Source: an uncultured Flavobacteriaceae bacterium (GTDB taxonomy: Bacteria > Bacteroidota > Bacteroidia > Flavobacteriales > Flavobacteriaceae). Taken from it: a stretch of 64,000 nt of DNA. Every line of letters begins with the position of its first letter. Position 1 is the stretch's first letter. The stretch lies in contig CALFUL010000008.1 of the NCBI GenBank assembly GCA_937929935.1, forward strand, positions 1-64,000, in the 5' to 3' direction. A program made the position numbers and the translations under genes. The notes beneath the pieces were generated by a model. The model had not been told where the DNA came from. It did no database searches and saw only the letters and a list, made by a program, of their open reading frames with translations. This document shows, in pieces, positions 42,824-53,221 of the stretch.

Positions 42824-44536
42824 ATGAGCACAATAGATTGGATCATACTCGGTTGTACGTTACTATTCATAGTTTCTTATGGAGTTTGGAAAACTCGAGG
42901 CGATAGCAGTGCCACTGATTATATAAAAGGCGGTAGTCACGTAAAATGGTGGACCATTGGTTTGTCAGTTATGGCCACCCAAGCCAGTGCCATTACCTTT
43001 TTATCAACCCCAGGCCAAGCCTTTCATGACGGTATGGGCTTTGTGCAGTTTTACTTTGGCTTACCCCTAGCCATGATTGTCATCTGCCTGGTCTTTGTAC
43101 CTATTTACCATAAACTAAAGGTGTATACCGCTTATGAGTTTTTAGAAAACAGATTTGACCTAAAAACCCGAACCTTAGCGGCCATTCTATTTTTAATACA
43201 AAGAGGCTTAGCGGCGGGTATTACCATTTTTGCCCCAGCTATTATATTATCTGCAGTATTAGGATGGAACTTAACAACCCTTAATATTCTGATTGGGTTA
43301 TTGGTGATCATTTATACCGTTTCTGGTGGTACCAAAGCAGTTAGTGCTACACAAAAACAACAAATGTTCATCATCATGACAGGCATGTTCATTGCCTTCT
43401 TTTTTATACTCGGTTATTTACCCGATCATATCAATTTCACAAAAGCGCTTAAAATTGCGGGGGCAAGTGATAAGTTGAACATTCTTGATTTTAGTTTTAA
43501 CACCAAAAGCAGGTATACCTTTTGGAGCGGTATCACTGGGGGGTTCTTTTTGGCCTTGTCTTATTTTGGAACAGACCAAAGTCAAGTACAACGCTATTTG
43601 TCAGGTAAATCTGTTCGTGAAAGTCAATTAGGACTCGTGTTTAATGGACTTTTAAAAATACCGATGCAATTTTTTATTCTTTTGGTAGGCGTCATGGTTT
43701 TTGTCTTTTATCAATTCAATGCATCGCCCGTACATTTTAATCCAGAGGCAACTGCAAAGATTATGACTACTGAATATGCTGAAGATTTTCAATTGTTGCA
43801 AGATGAACTTGATGCGCTTTTAATTCAAAAGCGAATTGCGCAAAATGAATTTTCAGAGGCATTAGATTTGAAAGAGTATACGACCATTGAGACTGCAAAA
43901 TCGCATATCAAAACAATTAATGAGAAAGAGACCATTACCCGAGAGGCGGCTAAAGACATTATTGAAAAAGCTGATTTAAAAGTTGAAAAAAATGATAAAG
44001 ATTATGTCTTTATACATTTCATACTCACCAAATTACCAAAAGGCCTTGTTGGTTTATTATTGGCGGTTATTTTATCAGCAGCTATGTCATCAACTGCCTC
44101 AGAGCTAAATGCTTTAGGCACCATTACGGCTCTTGATTTATATCAAAGAAATAAGAAAACCAAAATTACTGACAAACAAAATGTTACCGCGACAAAATGG
44201 TTCACCTTGGTTTGGGGCCTTATTGCCATTGCCATAGCATGTGTAGCACATTTGGCAGATAATCTTATACAACTTGTAAACATCATAGGTAGTATCTTCT
44301 ATGGCAATGTCTTAGGTATCTTTTTAATTGCGTTTTTCATCAAGCACATCAAAGGAAATGCAGTTTTTGTTGCCGCCTTGATTACGCAAGTCATTATTTT
44401 TATAGCCTTTAAACTAGAGTGGATGTCTTACTTGTGGCTTAACCTTTTTGGATGTGCTCTAGTAATATTCATCGCCTTAATTCTACAGGTATTTGATAAC
44501 ACTTTAAATAAACCCATTGTTGCAGAAATAGAATAA
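42824..44536 (+). CDS. sodium:solute symporter (SSS family)
   Basis: The 570-residue transporter has about 13 membrane helices with the SSS signatures GLSVMATQASAITFLSTPG in helix 2 and GLLLAVILSAAMSSTASELNALGT near residue 415-435, which bear sodium-site residues. A hydrophilic, helical insert of about 75 residues (about 310-390) interrupts the helices, an enlarged loop seen in some Bacteroidota members. The substrate could be a sugar or related compound, judged by the linked PIG-L deacetylase, but this is an inference. A bidirectional terminator follows. Confidence 0.88.
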   Translation: MSTIDWIILGCTLLFIVSYGVWKTRGDSSATDYIKGGSHVKWWTIGLSVMATQASAITFLSTPGQAFHDGMGFVQFYFGLPLAMIVICLVFVPIYHKLKVYTAYEFLENRFDLKTRTLAAILFLIQRGLAAGITIFAPAIILSAVLGWNLTTLNILIGLLVIIYTVSGGTKAVSATQKQQMFIIMTGMFIAFFFILGYLPDHINFTKALKIAGASDKLNILDFSFNTKSRYTFWSGITGGFFLALSYFGTDQSQVQRYLSGKSVRESQLGLVFNGLLKIPMQFFILLVGVMVFVFYQFNASPVHFNPEATAKIMTTEYAEDFQLLQDELDALLIQKRIAQNEFSEALDLKEYTTIETAKSHIKTINEKETITREAAKDIIEKADLKVEKNDKDYVFIHFILTKLPKGLVGLLLAVILSAAMSSTASELNALGTITALDLYQRNKKTKITDKQNVTATKWFTLVWGLIAIAIACVAHLADNLIQLVNIIGSIFYGNVLGIFLIAFFIKHIKGNAVFVAALITQVIIFIAFKLEWMSYLWLNLFGCALVIFIALILQVFDNTLNKPIVAEIE

Positions 44537-44560
44537 AATATAAAAGCTTATCACAAAAAA

Positions 44561-44585
44561 AAAGCCCGCTAAATAGCGGGCTTTT
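44561..44585. terminator. bidirectional terminator
   Basis: AAAGCCCGCT and AGCGGGCTTT form a strong stem with loop AAAT, flanked by A and T runs on both sides. It lies between the convergent symporter and DUF2911 genes and can serve both. Confidence 0.93.
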
Positions 44586-44605
44586 ATTATTTTAAAAGGT
44601 AGCAC

Positions 44606-45451
44606 TTACATTCCGCCCCACTCTTTTAATGAATCCATGTTCATTTTTACATAATCATCATTACCAGCAACTTTAGCTGCCTCTAATGATTTTTTAGCAG
44701 TAGCAATAGCTGCTTTCTTGTCTCCTACTTTCGCCTGAATTAAAGACTGCTGACGTAATTGCCAAAAAGCAGGCTTTTCAGTCATTGACATTGCCTTGTT
44801 CATCCATTCATTAGCTTTAGCCATATCTTTACCTTCACTTGAGTAATATACTGCCGACGTATAATAATCGCCTGCTGTTGCACCGCCAAGAACTCTAGCG
44901 ATATCACTTTCAACAGAAGCATCTGTACCTACTTCAATAGGAATAGCGACATACGTATTTTCCCAAATAATACCCAGATTAGCTGAACCACTTTTCACAT
45001 CATCAACAGTGATTGTAAATGTTTCAACTGCCATTTCTATGGGCCAAACTTTTACATTTGTTTTAGCAACTACTTTCGAATCATCCCAATCTCTTGGTGT
45101 TCCTCCACCCTTAGTATCGGTATAAAAGAAAATTTCCCAGCTTGCTTTACCAGGCTTAGAAAACAATGAATAGGTACCAGCCTTTACATCTTGACCAGCG
45201 ATTTTAACATCTTTATCAAAACTTACTAAGGTATAACCGTTCGCTCCGGTTCTCCATAATTTATCAAAAGGTACTAAGTTGCCAAAAATAGTTCTTCCCT
45301 TCATTGAAGGTCTAGAATATTCTACCGTCATTTCAGTCAAACCAACGGTTTGCATGATTTTTGCCGCCGGACTCGCAGCTGGCGTATTGATCTGAGCCTC
45401 AACGGCTACAGTAAGTAAAACCGCAAATAAGAAAGTGGTTATTTTTTTCAT
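44606..45451 (-). CDS. DUF2911 family exported protein
   Basis: This 281-residue protein has a signal peptide (cleavage near residue 19, VEAQ) and a DUF2911 domain marked by VEYSRPSMKGRTIFG, WRTGANGYT and AGTYSLFSKPG. The last 80 residues are helical with a TPR-like pattern. The family is common in Bacteroidota and is of unknown function, probably periplasmic. Confidence 0.85.
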   Translation of the reverse strand: MKKITTFLFAVLLTVAVEAQINTPAASPAAKIMQTVGLTEMTVEYSRPSMKGRTIFGNLVPFDKLWRTGANGYTLVSFDKDVKIAGQDVKAGTYSLFSKPGKASWEIFFYTDTKGGGTPRDWDDSKVVAKTNVKVWPIEMAVETFTITVDDVKSGSANLGIIWENTYVAIPIEVGTDASVESDIARVLGGATAGDYYTSAVYYSSEGKDMAKANEWMNKAMSMTEKPAFWQLRQQSLIQAKVGDKKAAIATAKKSLEAAKVAGNDDYVKMNMDSLKEWGGM

Positions 45452-45542
45452 TTTTATAATAATTTAGTGTTTCACAAAACTATACATAAAGACACCTTTG
45501 AATTGTTAAGAAACTCTTAAAAAACAAAATGAAAAAAAAGAG

Positions 45543-46685
45543 CTATTTAGCGAAGGCGCGAGACTGCTTTCCGCCGCTCAAATAGAAGGTAAGGTAGTAC
45601 ACAGCATTACTGTAAGTAGATAAATCAATAGCGCTGTCTTCAATGGCGCTACCAATTTTATATTCTAATAATTGACCTTTGGTATTGTGAATGGCACGAC
45701 CAATGATGGTTTGGTCAGTTATCAATTCATATTCTAAGGTAGTTGACCCGTACGTTTTATAAATCAATAAACCCTGATCCTCTGGTTCAGGTTCAGGATC
45801 GGGTTCTTGATCCGTGTCATTAGTATCGAATGAAAATAATTTCTGCGCTAAGGTAATTGCGGGCGTATTTCTTGAGAAAAACTCAGAAGATATATAATAC
45901 GTATTGGCATCAGCAAAAGCTATTCCTTCTATTTGGGCGAAACTCACATCAAATGTATTACGTACTACTACACCCTTGAAAATTTCTGAACTTGTGGCCC
46001 CTTCAATACGGACATTAAATGGGTTGAGAAAAGATGAATACCCAATCAAATAGATAACGTCAGTTAAAGCATTATAGGTTGCCCCTGTTATCAATCCGTT
46101 TACATCAAAACTATCCAAGCGTTGGGCATCATGAGTACCCGGAGTATCAGGTATCACGTAGGCGACCGTGCCTTGTGTTTGCCATTGTTTGGTAAAAATA
46201 AAGAGTTGATCATCACGCCAAATAAAGGCCTCTGCATCCCAATCACTCGTACCCGTATCTGAAAAATCGATTTGGTCTTCATAGCTGAAATTTATTTTTT
46301 CAGCGCTTACTTCATCGGCTTGCGCATACTCTTGTTTTGCAATTTTATAAATCGCTAAATCTTCTCGTATCCCCACATTATTGCCAAAATCGCCGATATA
46401 GATATGGGTATCATCTTGAGTAATAGCTTCCCAATCAATATTTTCAGCGTTTAAAATAGTTACCGTACGTGTAATTTGACGTGAGGTGGTATCTATTTCG
46501 AACAATTGAGCGGAGTTACCAGAATCATTGTGGGTTATCAATTTTCCGTTGTAGAAAATGAGTCCCGAAGACTCAGAAATTTCCCCTGGTAAATTGCCCA
46601 ATTCACGCAGAGCCTGTTGTCCGAAAACAAAAGTATTGGAGCAAATTAGAAATCCGATAATAAATAGTCGGTGCATGCGATTCAA
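45543..46685 (-). CDS. secreted beta-propeller-like protein with T9SS-type end
   Basis: The 380-residue product has a signal peptide (cleavage near residue 23, VFGQ) and a repeat-rich region with SSGLIFYNGKLITHNDSGN, IYIGDFGNN and FIWRDDQLFIFTKQ, suggesting a beta-propeller. An acidic linker (DPEPEPED) precedes a C-terminal domain with NTKGQLLEYKIG and a YYLTFYLSGGKQ end, which fits a type A sorting domain of the type IX secretion system. It should be secreted to the surface. Function is unknown. Confidence 0.7.
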   Translation of the reverse strand: MNRMHRLFIIGFLICSNTFVFGQQALRELGNLPGEISESSGLIFYNGKLITHNDSGNSAQLFEIDTTSRQITRTVTILNAENIDWEAITQDDTHIYIGDFGNNVGIREDLAIYKIAKQEYAQADEVSAEKINFSYEDQIDFSDTGTSDWDAEAFIWRDDQLFIFTKQWQTQGTVAYVIPDTPGTHDAQRLDSFDVNGLITGATYNALTDVIYLIGYSSFLNPFNVRIEGATSSEIFKGVVVRNTFDVSFAQIEGIAFADANTYYISSEFFSRNTPAITLAQKLFSFDTNDTDQEPDPEPEPEDQGLLIYKTYGSTTLEYELITDQTIIGRAIHNTKGQLLEYKIGSAIEDSAIDLSTYSNAVYYLTFYLSGGKQSRAFAK

Positions 46686-46760
46686 TTATTCTGAAAATTA
46701 CGAAAACCAATCTGTTTGGTAGAAAATAATAGACGAAGCGTCGATAAAATATATTTGTGA

Positions 46761-46864
46761 AATGTTCTTGATACTTATAGAACGTTTAAAAATGGTTCTT
46801 GATATAAATTAAATAGCACCTAAAAATGTTCTCGATACTAATTTCACTCTGAAAAAGAGTGAAA
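46761..46864. repeat. dispersed repeat cluster with hairpin
   Basis: Three copies of a word like AATGTTCTTGATACT occur at 46761, 46791 and 46825. The last runs into the perfect hairpin TTTCACTCT-GAAAA-AGAGTGAAA (46842-46864), followed by TTCACTCGAACTGACA. Sequences of this kind are scattered between genes of Flavobacteriaceae. The hairpin has no T-run and lies between divergent genes, so it is not a normal terminator. No gene is seen in 46686-46977. Confidence 0.7.
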
Positions 46865-46915
46865 TTCACTCGAACTGACAAAGAGCTTGAAATAACAGTG
46901 ATTTGTAAAACTTAT

Positions 46916-46963
46916 TTTGTTTAACATATTATAATATTTGTTAAACAAAAATATGTACTTTTG
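46916..46963 (+). promoter_or_regulatory. palindromic operator and promoter of photolyase operon
   Basis: TTTGTTTAACA (46916-46926) and TGTTAAACAAA (46939-46949) form a perfect 11-bp inverted repeat with a 12-base A/T spacer. Each half contains the near-palindrome TGTT-n-AACA. TACTTTTG at 46956-46963 matches the -7 consensus, and the right half overlaps the expected upstream element, so a bound regulator could block or activate transcription. A light-responsive MerR-type regulator is a candidate, but none is encoded nearby. Confidence 0.6.
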
Positions 46964-46977
46964 AAGAAAGATATTTT

Positions 46978-47475
46978 ATGAAACTTTATCAGCTTCATTC
47001 TAAGCAAATACTACCCATAAGTCAACAAGAGGCTTGGGCGTTTCTTTCTAGTCCTGCAAATCTTCAAAAAATAACACCCGACCACATGGGGTTTAATATC
47101 CTTTCTGGCGCTGACAGGCCCATGTTTGCTGGGCAAATAATTCAGTATAAGGTATCTCCTTTTCCGGGAATAAAAACCAAATGGGTTACTGAAATTACTC
47201 ATGTTAAAGAAGGTGAGTATTTTGTTGATGAGCAACGTTTTGGCCCGTACGCCTTGTGGCATCACAAACATTTTTTAAAAAAGAATGACGTTGGGGTAGA
47301 AATGGAAGACATCATTGATTATAAGATTCCCTTCGGAATTTTAGGGCAACTTGCCCACCCTATTTTGGTTAAAAAACAATTGAAGCAAATATTTAAGTAT
47401 CGTGAAAATAAACTGATTGAGTTATTCGGAAAAATAAAAGGAGTTCCTAACGTCTTAGAATTTAAAAGCATATAA
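46978..47475 (+). CDS. SRPBCC family protein
   Basis: The 165-residue soluble protein has the START/SRPBCC fold pattern: LPISQQEAWAFLSSPANLQKITP at the N-terminus and MEDIIDYKIPFG near the C-terminus. Such proteins bind hydrophobic ligands. In Bacteroidota it often travels with an SDR gene and photolyase genes, as here, so a role linked to light or pigment metabolism is likely, though unproven. It is the first gene of a four-gene operon with 1-2 bp spacing. Confidence 0.82.
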   Translation: MKLYQLHSKQILPISQQEAWAFLSSPANLQKITPDHMGFNILSGADRPMFAGQIIQYKVSPFPGIKTKWVTEITHVKEGEYFVDEQRFGPYALWHHKHFLKKNDVGVEMEDIIDYKIPFGILGQLAHPILVKKQLKQIFKYRENKLIELFGKIKGVPNVLEFKSI

Positions 47476-47476
47476 T

Positions 47477-48169
47477 ATGAAAAAGAATATTCTTTTAATT
47501 GGCGGATCACATGGTATTGGCTTTGAAATGGCCAAAATACTTTCTAAAAATCATCATGTTATCGTTGCTTCTCGCTCTGATGAAGGTTTAGCTGAGCTTG
47601 ATGTAACACACATAAGGTTTGATGCAACTAAAGACACCCTTGATACTTCTTTATTACCAGATAACATAAATGCATTTGCATATTGCCCGGGCAGTATCAA
47701 TCTAAAGCCATTTAAGATGCTCAGTATCGAAACCTTTCAAGAAGATATGCAGCTCAACTTCTTTAGTTTAGTACATGTAGTCAAGCAAATTATTCCTAAA
47801 ATGACTGAAGGTGCTAGCATGGTTTTTTTTAGTACTGTTGCCGTTGGTGTGGGCATGCCATTTCATACCAGTATAGCGGCCGCAAAAGGTGCCATTGAAG
47901 GTTTTGCCAAATCATTAGCCGCCGAATATGCGCCTAAAATAAGGGTCAATGTAGTAGCTCCTTCATTGGTTGACACTACCCTAGCGAAAAGATTATTGAG
48001 TAATGACCGCAAGCGCGAATTGATGTCAGAACGGCATCCGTTAAAACGTGTTGGCGAAGCTGCTGATATTGCCAACTTAGCTGTATTTTTATTAAACGAT
48101 ATGAGCACCTGGATGACGGGTCAAATACTAGGTGTTGACGGTGGCATGTCAACCTTGAATATAAATTAA
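47477..48169 (+). CDS. short-chain dehydrogenase/reductase
   Basis: This 230-residue SDR has the NAD(P)-binding start LLIGGSHGIGFEMA (about 5-18), NNAG replaced by YCPGS, and a C-terminal MTGQILGVDGGMS. The catalytic tyrosine of the YxxxK motif is not in the canonical form: the region reads FHTSIAAAKGAIEGF, with S or T where Tyr is expected and the lysine kept. The enzyme may therefore be altered or inactive as a classical SDR. It begins one base after the SRPBCC gene. Confidence 0.8.
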   Translation: MKKNILLIGGSHGIGFEMAKILSKNHHVIVASRSDEGLAELDVTHIRFDATKDTLDTSLLPDNINAFAYCPGSINLKPFKMLSIETFQEDMQLNFFSLVHVVKQIIPKMTEGASMVFFSTVAVGVGMPFHTSIAAAKGAIEGFAKSLAAEYAPKIRVNVVAPSLVDTTLAKRLLSNDRKRELMSERHPLKRVGEAADIANLAVFLLNDMSTWMTGQILGVDGGMSTLNIN

Positions 48170-48171
48170 TA

Positions 48172-49479
48172 ATGAATAAAAAAGTTTCAATTTTCTGGTT
48201 TCGACGTGACCTACGTCTTGAAGATAATGTAGGTTTGTTAGAAGCATTAAAAGGAGACTATCCTGTTTTACCGCTATTTATTTTTGATAAAGAGTTACTA
48301 GAGAAACTTCCTGAAAACGATGCACGTGTAAGTTTCATATATGAATCACTGCAACAAATGCGCTCAAGTTTGACAAATGAATTTTCAAGGTCATTGGCCT
48401 TATATCATGGTAACACGAGTAACGTATTCAAGGCTTTACTGAGTTCTTATAACATACAAGCGGTGTATACCAACCATGATTATGAACCTTATGCTAAAAA
48501 GAGAGATGAGGCGATAGAAAATATTCTTGAGGCTAAAAACGTTGCATTACATACGTTTAAAGATCAAGTCATTTTTGAAAAAAATGAAATCGTCAAAAAT
48601 GATGGTTTGCCCTATGTGGTCTACACACCTTTTAAAAATAAATGGAAAGAGACCTTTAAAGCCAAGCAATTAAAAGAACATGACCCCAAGCCCTTTTTCA
48701 ATAATTTAGTTGCTGATGTTGACTTACCTAATTTCACCTTAGAAGAAATGGGTTTTGAAAAAGCTTCAATAAAAGTACCTGCCTATACCCTTACGTCTGC
48801 GCTCATTGCGAATTATGAAGCCACCCGTAATTTTCCTGCCATCACAAACGGAACCTCTAAATTAGGTCCTCATTTAAGATTTGGAACTGTGTCAGTGCGT
48901 CAAATGATGAAAAAGGCGATTGCTGAAGAAAATGAAGTCTTTTGGAATGAATTAATCTGGCGTGAATTTTTTATGCAAATTCTATGGCATTTTCCGCATA
49001 CCGTAACCAATGCTTTTCGGTCTAAATACGATCGTATTGTATGGCGGAATAATGAAACGGAATTTAAAAAATGGAAAAACGGACAAACCGGTTACCCATT
49101 AGTTGATGCTGGCATGCGTGAATTGAACACAACAGGCTTTATGCACAACCGTGTACGCATGCTTGTTGCTAGTTTTCTATGTAAACATTTACTCATAGAT
49201 TGGCGTTGGGGAGAAGCCTATTTTGCTGAAAAACTATTAGATTTTGATTTAAGTGCAAATGTGGGCAATTGGCAGTGGGCAGCAGGCAGCGGTGTTGATG
49301 CAGCCCCTTATTTTCGCATTTTTAACCCCACAACACAAATTGAGAAATTTGACAAGCAACATGAATATATTAAAAAATGGGTGCCTGAACTGCAAGAACT
49401 GACCTACCCTACTCCTATGGTGGATCATAAAATGGCACGCGAACGTTGCTTAAAAGTTTACAAAGAAGCGGTAGCATAA
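48172..49479 (+). CDS. phr: deoxyribodipyrimidine photolyase
   Basis: The 435-residue protein has the N-terminal antenna domain ([15 protein letters not shown]) and the C-terminal FAD-binding domain with [41 protein letters not shown] and the tryptophan-rich [22 protein letters not shown]. These are hallmarks of class I cyclobutane pyrimidine dimer photolyases, which use blue light to repair UV-damaged DNA. It lies two bases behind the SDR gene; the next photolyase-like gene starts two bases after its stop. Confidence 0.93.
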   Translation: MNKKVSIFWFRRDLRLEDNVGLLEALKGDYPVLPLFIFDKELLEKLPENDARVSFIYESLQQMRSSLTNEFSRSLALYHGNTSNVFKALLSSYNIQAVYTNHDYEPYAKKRDEAIENILEAKNVALHTFKDQVIFEKNEIVKNDGLPYVVYTPFKNKWKETFKAKQLKEHDPKPFFNNLVADVDLPNFTLEEMGFEKASIKVPAYTLTSALIANYEATRNFPAITNGTSKLGPHLRFGTVSVRQMMKKAIAEENEVFWNELIWREFFMQILWHFPHTVTNAFRSKYDRIVWRNNETEFKKWKNGQTGYPLVDAGMRELNTTGFMHNRVRMLVASFLCKHLLIDWRWGEAYFAEKLLDFDLSANVGNWQWAAGSGVDAAPYFRIFNPTTQIEKFDKQHEYIKKWVPELQELTYPTPMVDHKMARERCLKVYKEAVA

Positions 49480-49481
49480 TA

Positions 49482-50957
49482 ATGGTCATTGTCTGGTTTA
49501 AACGAGATTTACGATTACTAGACCATGAGCCTTTAGTCAAAGCCATTGAGACTGGCGAAAAAATACTCCTACTCTACTCTTTTGAACCTATTTGGATTAC
49601 TGATTCGCACTATAGCGAGAAACATATAAATTTTATCAAACAAAGCTTATCAGACTTACAAAAGCAATTAGAATCTCACGATACTAAAATGCTAATTGTT
49701 CAAGAAGAAATTATTGGGTTACTGAACAACTTAAATGAAATTGAGCCCATTTCAACAGTTTTCTCTTATCAAGAAACCGGAATGAACTTCACTTACGACC
49801 GCGACAAGACTTTCTCAAAATGGTGTAAATTGAACAGCACCATCTGGAAAGAAAGCATACAAAATGGCGTTTTTAGAGGAATTAAGAATAGAAAACAATG
49901 GAAGAATGACTGGGTTGATTTTATAAATCAGCCTATTGCTAAACCTCAAATGGAAAAAGGTGAATTTTTTTCAACTTCTGAAATCAAAAATACGTTTGAA
50001 AAACTATTCAAGTTACCTTCATTACAAACAGAAATCTCAAAACACCTACAAAGAGGAGGCACTACACATGCTAAGAAATACTTAGACTCTTTTCTACTTG
50101 AGAGAATAAATGGTTACAACACTAACTATTCTAAACCAGCCACATCAAGATTGCACAGTAGCCGTCTTTCACCCTATTTAGCATGGGGAAATCTATCTAC
50201 AAGACAAGTTTGTCAATATGCGGCTTCTCGCAAACAGGGTATTAAAAATAAAAGAAATTTAAGTTCCTTTTTATCGCGTATGCGTTGGCAGGCACATTTC
50301 ATCCAGAAATTTGAAATGGAAATGGAGATGGAATTTCAAAGTGTAAATAAAGGATATCATCAATTGGTAAAAGAACCAAAACCCGCATTACAAAAAGCAT
50401 GGCGTGAGGGACAGACAGGAATTCCACTTGTTGATGCAGCTATGCGTTGTCTGGTCACTACGGGTTTTGTGAATTTTCGGCTACGTGCCATGCTCGCTTC
50501 GTTCTTTACGCATCTTTTATGGCAGCCTTGGCAAGATTGCACAGAACATCTTGCGCAGAATTTTCTAGATTTTGAACCGGGTATACATTTTCCGCAGCTC
50601 AATATGCAATCAGGCGAAACCGGGGTGAACACCATTCGTATTTATAATCCTGTAAAAAATAGCAAAGAACATGACCCAGAAGGGATGTTTATAAAAAAAT
50701 GGGTGCCTGAACTTGAAAACCTTCCTAGTGCCTATATTCATGAACCTTGGAAAATTCCGCAGATGGAACTACAATTTCTGAATTTTAATTTAGCTGCAGA
50801 TTATCCTCTTCCTATTGTAGATATTGCCATAATGCGAACCTTTGCTAGTGACGCACTGTATGCCTATAAGAAAAGAAGCGAGGTTAAACAAGAAGGCAAA
50901 CGTATTGTGGCTACCCATACATTACCAAACAAATCTAAGCGAAAAAAGAAGAAGTAG
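49482..50957 (+). CDS. second photolyase/cryptochrome family protein
   Basis: This 491-residue paralog begins [17 protein letters not shown] and has the FAD domain motifs [42 protein letters not shown] and [12 protein letters not shown]. In place of the WxxxxG motif typical of dimer photolyases ([10 protein letters not shown]) it has [11 protein letters not shown], so it may be a cryptochrome-like light sensor or repair another lesion. The C-terminus is a lysine-rich tail. The ATG at 49482 is used; an upstream TTG in the same frame would overlap the previous gene. Confidence 0.85.
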   Translation: MVIVWFKRDLRLLDHEPLVKAIETGEKILLLYSFEPIWITDSHYSEKHINFIKQSLSDLQKQLESHDTKMLIVQEEIIGLLNNLNEIEPISTVFSYQETGMNFTYDRDKTFSKWCKLNSTIWKESIQNGVFRGIKNRKQWKNDWVDFINQPIAKPQMEKGEFFSTSEIKNTFEKLFKLPSLQTEISKHLQRGGTTHAKKYLDSFLLERINGYNTNYSKPATSRLHSSRLSPYLAWGNLSTRQVCQYAASRKQGIKNKRNLSSFLSRMRWQAHFIQKFEMEMEMEFQSVNKGYHQLVKEPKPALQKAWREGQTGIPLVDAAMRCLVTTGFVNFRLRAMLASFFTHLLWQPWQDCTEHLAQNFLDFEPGIHFPQLNMQSGETGVNTIRIYNPVKNSKEHDPEGMFIKKWVPELENLPSAYIHEPWKIPQMELQFLNFNLAADYPLPIVDIAIMRTFASDALYAYKKRSEVKQEGKRIVATHTLPNKSKRKKKK

Positions 50958-51081
50958 CATCTTTACTGCGCATACTGACACATCAAATTATAAGTTCAGC
51001 AAACATTCTATTAACTTTCACTATATTTAATCCGTACTCTAGAAGAAGTATGGTCTACTAATTCTAAATAACTTTTTGAAA

Positions 51082-52512
51082 ATGAAAAAAATTACACTAT
51101 TGGGCATGCTATTCCTATTCACATTAAGTGCATCAGCCCAAAAAATGTCAAAGAATAAAAAAGCAGTCATTGCATCAGTAGAAAAACATAAGGCAGAACT
51201 CATTAAAATAAGCGACTCCATCTGGGCCGCGGCTGAAACCGCTTTTGAAGAAACAAAATCTTCAGAAATATTAGCCAGTTATGCTGAAAAGAATGGCATG
51301 AAAGTTACACGGGGTGTAGCAGATTTACCCACCGCATTTACAGCAACTTATGGCTCAGGAAAGCCTGTTATCAGTATTTTGGGGGAGTTTGATGCCCTAC
51401 CCGGCATTTCTCAAAAAGCATCTCCGGTAAAAGAAGCCTATGAAGAAGGAGCTGCAGGTCATGGTTGCGGACATAATATGTTTGGCACTTCTAGTTTAGG
51501 CGCTGCAATTGCCATAAAAGAGCAAATGGAAGCAGGCAAGCTTCAAGGAACCATTAAGTTTTTAGGCACACCCGCAGAAGAAAAATTCTTTGCTAAGGTA
51601 TGGATGGTTGAAGCGGGCTTGTGGAATGATGTTGATGTTAATCTCAGCTGGCACCCAGGTGCTGATATGGCTGCAGATGTGCAAAGCGGACTCTCATTAA
51701 TAGATTTTATTGTAGAATTTGAAGGACAAGCAGCGCATGCTTCAATGGACCCATGGAATGGGCGTTCAGCTTCTGATGCCCTTGAATTATATACTACAGG
51801 CATCAACTATTACAGAGAACACATTTTACCATCTTCGAGAATACATTATCATATTCAAGATGGTGGTCAAGTGGTAAATGTTGTACCCGATTATGCCAAA
51901 CTATGGGTTCGGGTACGTGACCCGAAACGTGCAAAAATGTTGCCTACTTATGAAAGAGTAAAAGCAATGGCAGAAGGCGCTGCGATTATGGCAAACGTAG
52001 ATTATAAGATCTCTTTAGTGTCTGGTATTTATGAAGTATTAGTAAACCGTTCAGGTGGAGCGATCATGCAAAAAAACTTGGAGTTATTAGGCCCAATGAG
52101 CTATACTGCAGAAGAAGAAGCATTTGGTAAAGCCATACAAAAAGCGACCGGAAAACCTGAAGTTGGTATGGATGCTTCTATTAGTCCGATGCGTGAAACC
52201 TTAGAAACTCCCGGTGGTGGTTCTACTGATGTCGGTGATGTGAGTTGGAATGTGCCAAACATCAATTTAAGTGTTACCGTTGCACCAAAAGGCACGCCTT
52301 GGCATTCGTGGGCAGTTGTTGCCTGTGGCGGAATGTCAATTGGTCATAAAGGAATGGTATATGCTGCAAAGGCATTATCAATGACCGCTGTAGATTTATT
52401 TGAAGATCCGAAATTGGTAAACAAAGTAAAAGAAGAATTCAAAACTCGAAAAGGCGATGAAGTATATAAGGCTATGATTGATGGCCCTGCTCCTATTCCT
52501 GGTAAAAAATAA
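51082..52512 (+). CDS. exported M20 family amidohydrolase (AbgB-like)
   Basis: The 476-residue protein has a signal peptide (cleavage near residue 20, SASAQ) and an M20 peptidase fold with the metal motif GHGCGHNMFG and the DALPGISQ and SWHPGADM segments; the dimerisation domain follows (FEGQAAHASMDPWNGRSA). It is like aminobenzoyl-glutamate or aminoacyl amidohydrolases. It probably acts in the periplasm. The substrate is not known. Confidence 0.88.
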   Translation: MKKITLLGMLFLFTLSASAQKMSKNKKAVIASVEKHKAELIKISDSIWAAAETAFEETKSSEILASYAEKNGMKVTRGVADLPTAFTATYGSGKPVISILGEFDALPGISQKASPVKEAYEEGAAGHGCGHNMFGTSSLGAAIAIKEQMEAGKLQGTIKFLGTPAEEKFFAKVWMVEAGLWNDVDVNLSWHPGADMAADVQSGLSLIDFIVEFEGQAAHASMDPWNGRSASDALELYTTGINYYREHILPSSRIHYHIQDGGQVVNVVPDYAKLWVRVRDPKRAKMLPTYERVKAMAEGAAIMANVDYKISLVSGIYEVLVNRSGGAIMQKNLELLGPMSYTAEEEAFGKAIQKATGKPEVGMDASISPMRETLETPGGGSTDVGDVSWNVPNINLSVTVAPKGTPWHSWAVVACGGMSIGHKGMVYAAKALSMTAVDLFEDPKLVNKVKEEFKTRKGDEVYKAMIDGPAPIPGKK

Positions 52513-52540
52513 TTGCAGTCTAATAAGCCATACAGAAGTT

Positions 52541-53221
52541 ATGAAGTCTAAGAAAAATGCTTTTGTATGGTTTTATATTATTTTGGTCGGGTTTGACCTT
52601 GTTTGCAGTACCCATGCCCTTGATAATCTACGTCTTATTAGCAAACCCCTCATACTTCTTTCATTACTCTGCTACTTCATTTTTCAAGCTAAAAGCAACA
52701 GAGGTACTACTTTTTATTTGATGGCTGGGGCGCTGTTTTTTTCCCTTTCTGGGGATGTTTTTCTGCTCTTTGAAAATCATAATAGTTTGTATTTTACTTT
52801 AGGATTAGCATCCTTTTTACTGGCACATCTATTATTTGTTTGGTGTTTTATCAGGAAATGGAATAACACTAAAGACAGAAGCTTTACCCTAGTTTTAATT
52901 GCCCTCTCATCATACGGAATGCTATTGTTCTACATCCTTCAAGAAAATTTAGGAACCCTTAAAATTCCGGTTATCCTATATATTATTGGTATACTCGCCA
53001 TGGTTATTACGGCATACCGAAGAAAAGGAATAGTAGCACCATCAAGTTTTACTTTGGTTTTCTTAGGAGCCTTGTTTTTTGTATTGTCAGATAGTGTTTT
53101 GGCCATTGATAAGTTTTTATTTGAAATTCCGATTGCAAATATCATCATCATGAGTACGTATGCTACCGCACAGTACTTAATAACCAAAGGAGTTTTAATA
53201 CAGGGCGATTTTGAAAATTAA
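52541..53221 (+). CDS. YhhN-like (lysoplasmalogenase) membrane protein
   Basis: The 226-residue product has about eight hydrophobic segments and matches the YhhN family by GALFFSLSGDVFLLF (catalytic-type aspartate) and LGALFFVLSDSVLAIDKF (second aspartate). Eukaryotic members cleave the vinyl ether of lysoplasmalogens; the bacterial role is unclear. The ATG at 52541 is preferred, as the upstream codons overlap the amidohydrolase gene. It overlaps the next gene by 11 bp. Confidence 0.85.
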   Translation: MKSKKNAFVWFYIILVGFDLVCSTHALDNLRLISKPLILLSLLCYFIFQAKSNRGTTFYLMAGALFFSLSGDVFLLFENHNSLYFTLGLASFLLAHLLFVWCFIRKWNNTKDRSFTLVLIALSSYGMLLFYILQENLGTLKIPVILYIIGILAMVITAYRRKGIVAPSSFTLVFLGALFFVLSDSVLAIDKFLFEIPIANIIIMSTYATAQYLITKGVLIQGDFEN

